64,000 bases of DNA from Gymnorhina tibicen (Eukaryota > Chordata > Aves > Passeriformes > Artamidae). Below the pieces are notes generated by a model, which was given only the letters and a program-made list of their open reading frames with translations, had not been told where the DNA came from and made no database searches. Location of the stretch: assembly GCA_013399875.1 (NCBI GenBank), contig VXAZ01008152.1, positions 63,489 to 127,488 on the forward strand, in the 5' to 3' direction. The position numbers and the translations under genes were made by a program. Positions 59,561 to 64,000 of this stretch are shown here, one piece after another (positions within the stretch are counted from its first letter, which is position 1; each line of letters starts with the position of its first letter).

Positions 59561-60600
59561 CTGAGCAAGCAGGGTGCGAGGAGCAGCAGCACCGTAAATC
59601 ACAGTCCGGTACCGCGGGTGGGGAGCGGTACAGAGGAGGCGAGCTCAGCCCCGCAGCTCCGCGCGGGCTGCGGAAGGCAGAAGACACGCGGGGTGTGGTG
59701 CGGGCCTTTAGCCGGGGGTGAAGGACAGCAGGGCTCAGCTGCAGAGGTGCTGAGCCCCGCCAGGGCGGGAAACGGAGACGGGGCACCGGGGAAAAGCGGC
59801 AGGATGGGGTAAAGGGCAGAGCAGGTGACGGCCGAGGGCAGGGCGGGGCAGGGCGGGGCTGCCCTGCCCGGCCCGGGGCGGAGCGGACCCGACCCCACCC
59901 GACCCCGCGGACCCGCCCGGTGCCGGCGCTCGGGGCCGGGCCGGCAGAGCATCCCTCGCAGCCGGTGCGNNNNNNNNNNNNNNNNNNNNNNNNNNNNNNN
60001 NNNNNNNNNNNNNNNNNNNNNNNNNNNNNNNNNNNNNNNNNNNNNNNNNNNNNNNNNNNNNNNNNNNNNNNNNNNNNNNNNNNNNNNNNNNNNNNNNNNN
60101 NNNNNNNNNNNNNNNNNNNNNNNNNNNNNNNNNNNNNNNNNNNNNNNNNNNNNNNNNNNNNNNNNNNNNNNNNNNNNNNNNNNNNNNNNNNNNNNNNNNN
60201 NNNNNNNNNNNNNNNNNNNNNNNNNNNNNNNNNNNNNNNNNNNNNNNNNNNNNNNNNNNNNNNNNNNNNNNNNNNNNNNNNNNNNNNNNNNNNNNNNNNN
60301 NNNNNNNNNNNNNNNNNNNNNNNNNNNNNNNNNNNNNNNNNNNNNNNNNNNNNNNNNNNNNNNNNNNNNNNNNNNNNNNNNNNNNNNNNNNNNNNNNNNN
60401 NNNNNNNNNNNNNNNNNNNNNNNNNNNNNNNNNNNNNNAGGGGCCGGGCCGGGCGGGGGCCGTGTCACCGCGGCCGTGTCAGCGCCGCCCGGCCGGCCCG
60501 GCTGCTGCGTGTCATCATCCATCCCCGCTGTGGCGCACGGCCGGGGCTGGAGAATCCCTCGGCCTTTGCTGGGGAAGAGCGCTGGTCCATAGATGGTGTG
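59560..60600 (+). promoter_or_regulatory. CpG island, probable promoter of the next gene (ATP9A by synteny)
   Basis: CpG density rises from about 59560, with tandem GC boxes GGGCGGGG at 59841-59848 and 59851-59858, and continues on both sides of the N gap to about 60560. It lies about 8 kb beyond the SALL4 poly(A) signal. In human, ATP9A (a P4-type ATPase) begins about 14 kb beyond SALL4 and is transcribed in the same direction. The first exon would therefore lie in or near the gap. No ATP9A peptide is visible in the readable sequence, so the gene name is inference. Confidence 0.5.
59970..60438. other. Assembly gap (469 N)
   Basis: The gap sits at the most GC-rich point of the downstream CpG island. 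It may hide a first exon. The reading frames that span it in the forward and reverse directions consist largely of unknown residues. Confidence 0.99.
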
Positions 60601-63600
60601 TGTAACAAAGGCCCCGGCTCCCATTAACTGTATCAGCACGGCGACACAATATCCGTGTGTGCCATGTTGCAATAGCTCGAGTGTGCCATGCGTCCCTACA
60701 GGAGACGTATGTATATATTTATACCGGCATTCCCATGCAGGAAGTTTAATAAGAAAAATGGTTTTCCGGTACTCTTCCATTATGAAATTGCACCACCGTG
60801 CAGACAGGTTGCTTTGTACATGGCAGGGTGCATGTGGTATCCAAGTCACCTGGCTGTCAATTATCTCAGCATTTCATTTGTCCCTGGAGAATTTGGGTTT
60901 TTAAAATGTGGCGAGTGATATTAGCAAAATAAACCAAAATATTGAAGGAAGTCTTCACTGTTAGAACACGGGGAAATATACGCGCTTTCCTTGTTTATGT
61001 TTTTGGTCGGTAGTTTGGATTCGCATTCCTGTAGCTGACATTGTTGTACACAGGTTATTCAGCGTTACAGTTATTCCTCGCTGTCAGCGCTGTTTGTGGT
61101 ACCTGCTGTGGCAGTATCCTCGCCAGGGAGGTGTGTGTGGTGCAGCAGCAATCCCCCGTGCCGGTGTCACATGCACCGCTGAGCAAGTGCCACAAGGTGC
61201 AGCCACCATGGCCTTGCATTTGGTGACGTGATTGAAGGGAGAGGGGAGAGGTGAAGGCCTGGGAAATTTCTCAAAGCTGCTTGAATGATTTCTTTTCCTG
61301 GAGTTCTCTAATCTCCGCCAAGAGCCTCTTGGGTGTTCCAGTGTGGTTAGTGCTGCCTAGCAGAACCCGCCCTCAGCTAACCCAGGCTATGGTTCATTGC
61401 CTGTGGATTCTACCTGATTAGCAGCCACAGAGAGGGTTTCCAGTGGTAGCAAAAAATTCCAGCAGCATGTGAAAGAAGATTGCCTAGGGTTTTTACTCAA
61501 TAGCAGTTGAAATAAATTGGATTTGGGGTTTCTGTTTGGTGCAGTAATTGTTTGGGGGTGGGATTTGTCATATATGAGGAACCCTTGTTTTAGTGATGTG
61601 ATCTCTTGGTATTTGATTAAGTGATGGACAGCAAAGCATCAAAGGCAAGCCAATCCAAACCAGTGTTATAAACCATAGAAGAAATCATCCAGCAAGTTGG
61701 GAGGGCCCTGGTGCCACATCCAGAACAGAGCCCTGGGAATCCTAAGCCATTATCAAGGCCTCCTCTCTTCTGTTCCCTCTGAGGAAAAACCCAAATGAAA
61801 CCTATCCAAGTTACGTTCCTTGATGCATATGAAAGCCCAGGATGAGCAAGTGTTGATGGGCTTCACGTTACCATAGTCCCAGCTGGTTTCTACTGCAGGG
61901 GTTCCCCCACCAGTGGGGGCAAGTTTTCACACAGAGATTTTTGTCAGTGTGGTCTTCTGGAGCGGGGAGCAGATTTCTGGTCATGAATGACTTCATAGAA
62001 ATCTTTGTTTCAGTTAACATAAAAGTGAGAAATGCCGAATTCACCTGTAGGGTGGATGCCATCCAGCAAGGCTTTCATTACCCTCAGCCTCTGGCATGCT
62101 TTGAAGAGAAGCCAGGGAGGAACTGGCTCAGTAGCCCTGCAGAGATGAGTGATGGCTCAGGCAGCTCAGGTCCGCGTCGGAGAGAAGCCGTGTGCTTAAT
62201 GAACCAAGTGGGGGAAGTGGGGATCTGTTCCTGAGCACAACTTCAGCGTGGCTCTTCCTTGCTCCCACCAAAGGCTGGGCTCTGAGTTCCCATGCTGCCT
62301 GCCTGGAATTCAGCCGTGTCCATCCGAAGGCTTTGTGGCGCTCTGGAAAGCACTGTGAGCGCTGTGCCAGCCGGGAGGAAGGGTGGCACTCATTGCAGTG
62401 GGAGCGAGCCTGGGCTTCCCAGGGCCCAGCTCTGCCGGGGAGGGAGCTGCGAGTTCCTCCAGTACCCCAGGTGCTCCGCTCAGCACATGACACAAGGTTT
62501 CCCCTAAATAGCTCGTGGTGTCAGTCCTCAATCCTGCAAGGCTTCTTCTAAAGCAGCAAACTGCTGTGCTCATGCTGCTGCTGCCATGTAAAAGGCCTCG
62601 ATCCAGAGCTGCGGGGGGAAGGAGAGGGAATGAGGCAGGGAAGGAGGAGCTTTTCGGGAACACTTCATCAGGCCGTGCCATTGTGCGTGCCTGTGTACTC
62701 TGGCTCTGTTTAAAATGGCAAATTCCATCTCAGAGTCAACAGAGAGGGACGGCAGCTCCTGCCCTTGCTGTGCCTGTGTGGGTGTGCCTTGGCACGTGCA
62801 GGGCTGGGGCTGGGCTGCCATCCCACATGCGGGAATTGCAGCTCTCCTGGCCCCTTCCAGAGCCATCCCGACTGCCTGGCCTGCAGCGGGAACGTTCCAG
62901 AATGTTTCTCGTGGAATGACTTACATGGAGGTGCATAAAAGGGCAAGGTGGTCGTGCGTGGCTCTGGTTTTCTTTAGCCATGGAAAATTTGTTCCCTGCT
63001 TTTGGAATAATGTCATGGTTTGTGTATTAAAGGTGCCAGGCACAGCCCCTGAGGGTCATAGAAACATCATCTGAGAAATGGGCTTGGTTCAGAAGTCATT
63101 AAATATGTCAATGAACTTCAGCACTAGTTTGACAAATTCTACCTCAGTATTGCACAAATGTGGCACCTTTTTGCCACTGGGTTTTGTTTTACATGGAAAA
63201 TGGGCATGGAAGCATTTTTCATTTGATCTTCAAATACTTTTCCATCAAACACGCTGCATTTATTTATAAAACCTGCTTCTTGCTAGTGGCTGTTCATGTG
63301 GCACCTGACAGTCTGCCGTGTTCCTGCCTCTTACCTCATCCCTGGGCATGTGTTGTTGTGAGCAGATGCAATCCCAGGTGAAGGGCAGAGCAGACCTGTT
63401 CTGCAGTTCCTCCTGCTCGTTGGGGTCCCGGTGCAGATTAAGGGCAGCATCACTTCCAGGACTCAGTTTCAGGCACAGTTTGCATCCAGAGAGATTCTTT
63501 TGAGTGGTTGTGACTCTATTTGAGGATTTGCAAGTTTGTTTCCTGTTATTCCTTTTGCCAGGTTATGATTTAAAATGAGAGTTGCACAGTGCTGTATCAG

Positions 63601-64000
63601 CTGCCCCAAATAAGCTGTCTTCATGTATTTTTCACGTTCTTTCTGTAAGGTGGTAATTTTTAAAGTCCATGGTTTACCCTCGCTTGCTAGTTTTCTGTTC
63701 TTCGGGGGTTACTGCAGGATTGTTCTTCAGTCCTTCAGCTGCAAAATGGAGAAGGAGACATGTTTAGGAGTGTGTTCCTAAACTTTCCTGGAAAACTGTT
63801 TACATTTCTGTTAACTTTGTGATTCCTGTTCTTGGAAAGTGCACGTTCATTTTATCAGAGTTTCTCAGCAGCAATGTAAACCTTGAGCTGTTTTTCTGGA
63901 CAATCTTTCCCTTTCCAGGATGCAGCCTTCAGATTTCATGATGGAAAACATTTTATTACTCCTAATAATGTCAGTACTTCTCTGCCAGAAACCTCCTCCC
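60601..64000. other. Sequence beyond the downstream CpG island
   Basis: If the island is the ATP9A promoter, this is the start of its first intron. The first 300 bases (60580-60900) are unique and AT-richer with TATATTTATA, CAATTATC and similar motifs, and may be a conserved element. The remainder is AT-balanced unique sequence with no recognisable exon; I looked specifically for the early ATP9A region and did not find it. Confidence 0.45.

Noticed and set aside
59599..60849. 416-codon minus-strand and 235-255-codon plus-strand frames across the N gap
   Set aside because: They are long only because N codons are read as open; the readable ends show no known protein.
60600..64000. Early ATP9A coding exons
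   Set aside because: None of the peptide phrases expected near the ATP9A N-terminus could be found in any frame, so no exon is annotated.

Overview
The window is vertebrate nuclear DNA, almost certainly from a bird. It contains one convincing protein-coding gene, the spalt-like zinc-finger transcription factor SALL4. The gene lies on the + strand with four coding exons (37614-37683, 45303-47837, 48438-48745, 49805-50227). The joined reading frame is 3336 bases including the stop and encodes 1111 residues. Bird origin is inferred from 3'-end fragments of CR1 LINEs, low repeat content, short introns (7.6, 0.6 and 1.06 kb) and very GC-rich CpG islands. Two runs of N (38068-38125 and 59970-60438) interrupt these islands. 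The species cannot be named from the sequence.

Layout: 1-37000 is a gene-free upstream flank. It is mostly AT-rich unique sequence with a few microsatellites, one CR1 remnant (about 26280-26402), an isolated CpG island at about 12.9-13.6 kb followed by motif-rich sequence, and several stretches that read like conserved regulatory DNA. The SALL4 promoter and CpG island occupy about 37.0-38.9 kb. Intron 1 carries further GC-rich islands, two candidate enhancers and a 43-bp minisatellite. The 3' untranslated region probably ends near 51.97 kb. After about 8 kb of intergenic DNA, holding a minus-strand CR1 fragment, a second large CpG island (about 59.6-60.6 kb) surrounds the larger N gap. In human the next gene in this direction is ATP9A, transcribed the same way as SALL4, so this island is the best candidate for its promoter. 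No ATP9A coding exon is visible.

SALL4 is a nuclear repressor and pluripotency factor. The protein shows the N-terminal NuRD-recruiting motif, a C2HC finger, a glutamine-rich dimerisation stretch and C2H2 clusters ZFC1 (two fingers), ZFC2 (three) and ZFC4 (two). Two features differ from human SALL4 as I recall it. The first C2H2 cluster and its linker read like SALL1. The end of exon 2 keeps a segment that in SALL1 precedes the ZFC3 finger pair, although ZFC3 itself is absent. The 3' UTR has perfect seed matches for let-7 (one 8-mer) and miR-181 (two 8-mers), and a Pumilio element.

I found no new multi-gene system. The most interesting material is the ancestral-looking SALL4 protein, its post-transcriptional control signals, and the non-coding regulatory candidates. 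Conservation of those candidates cannot be tested from one sequence.
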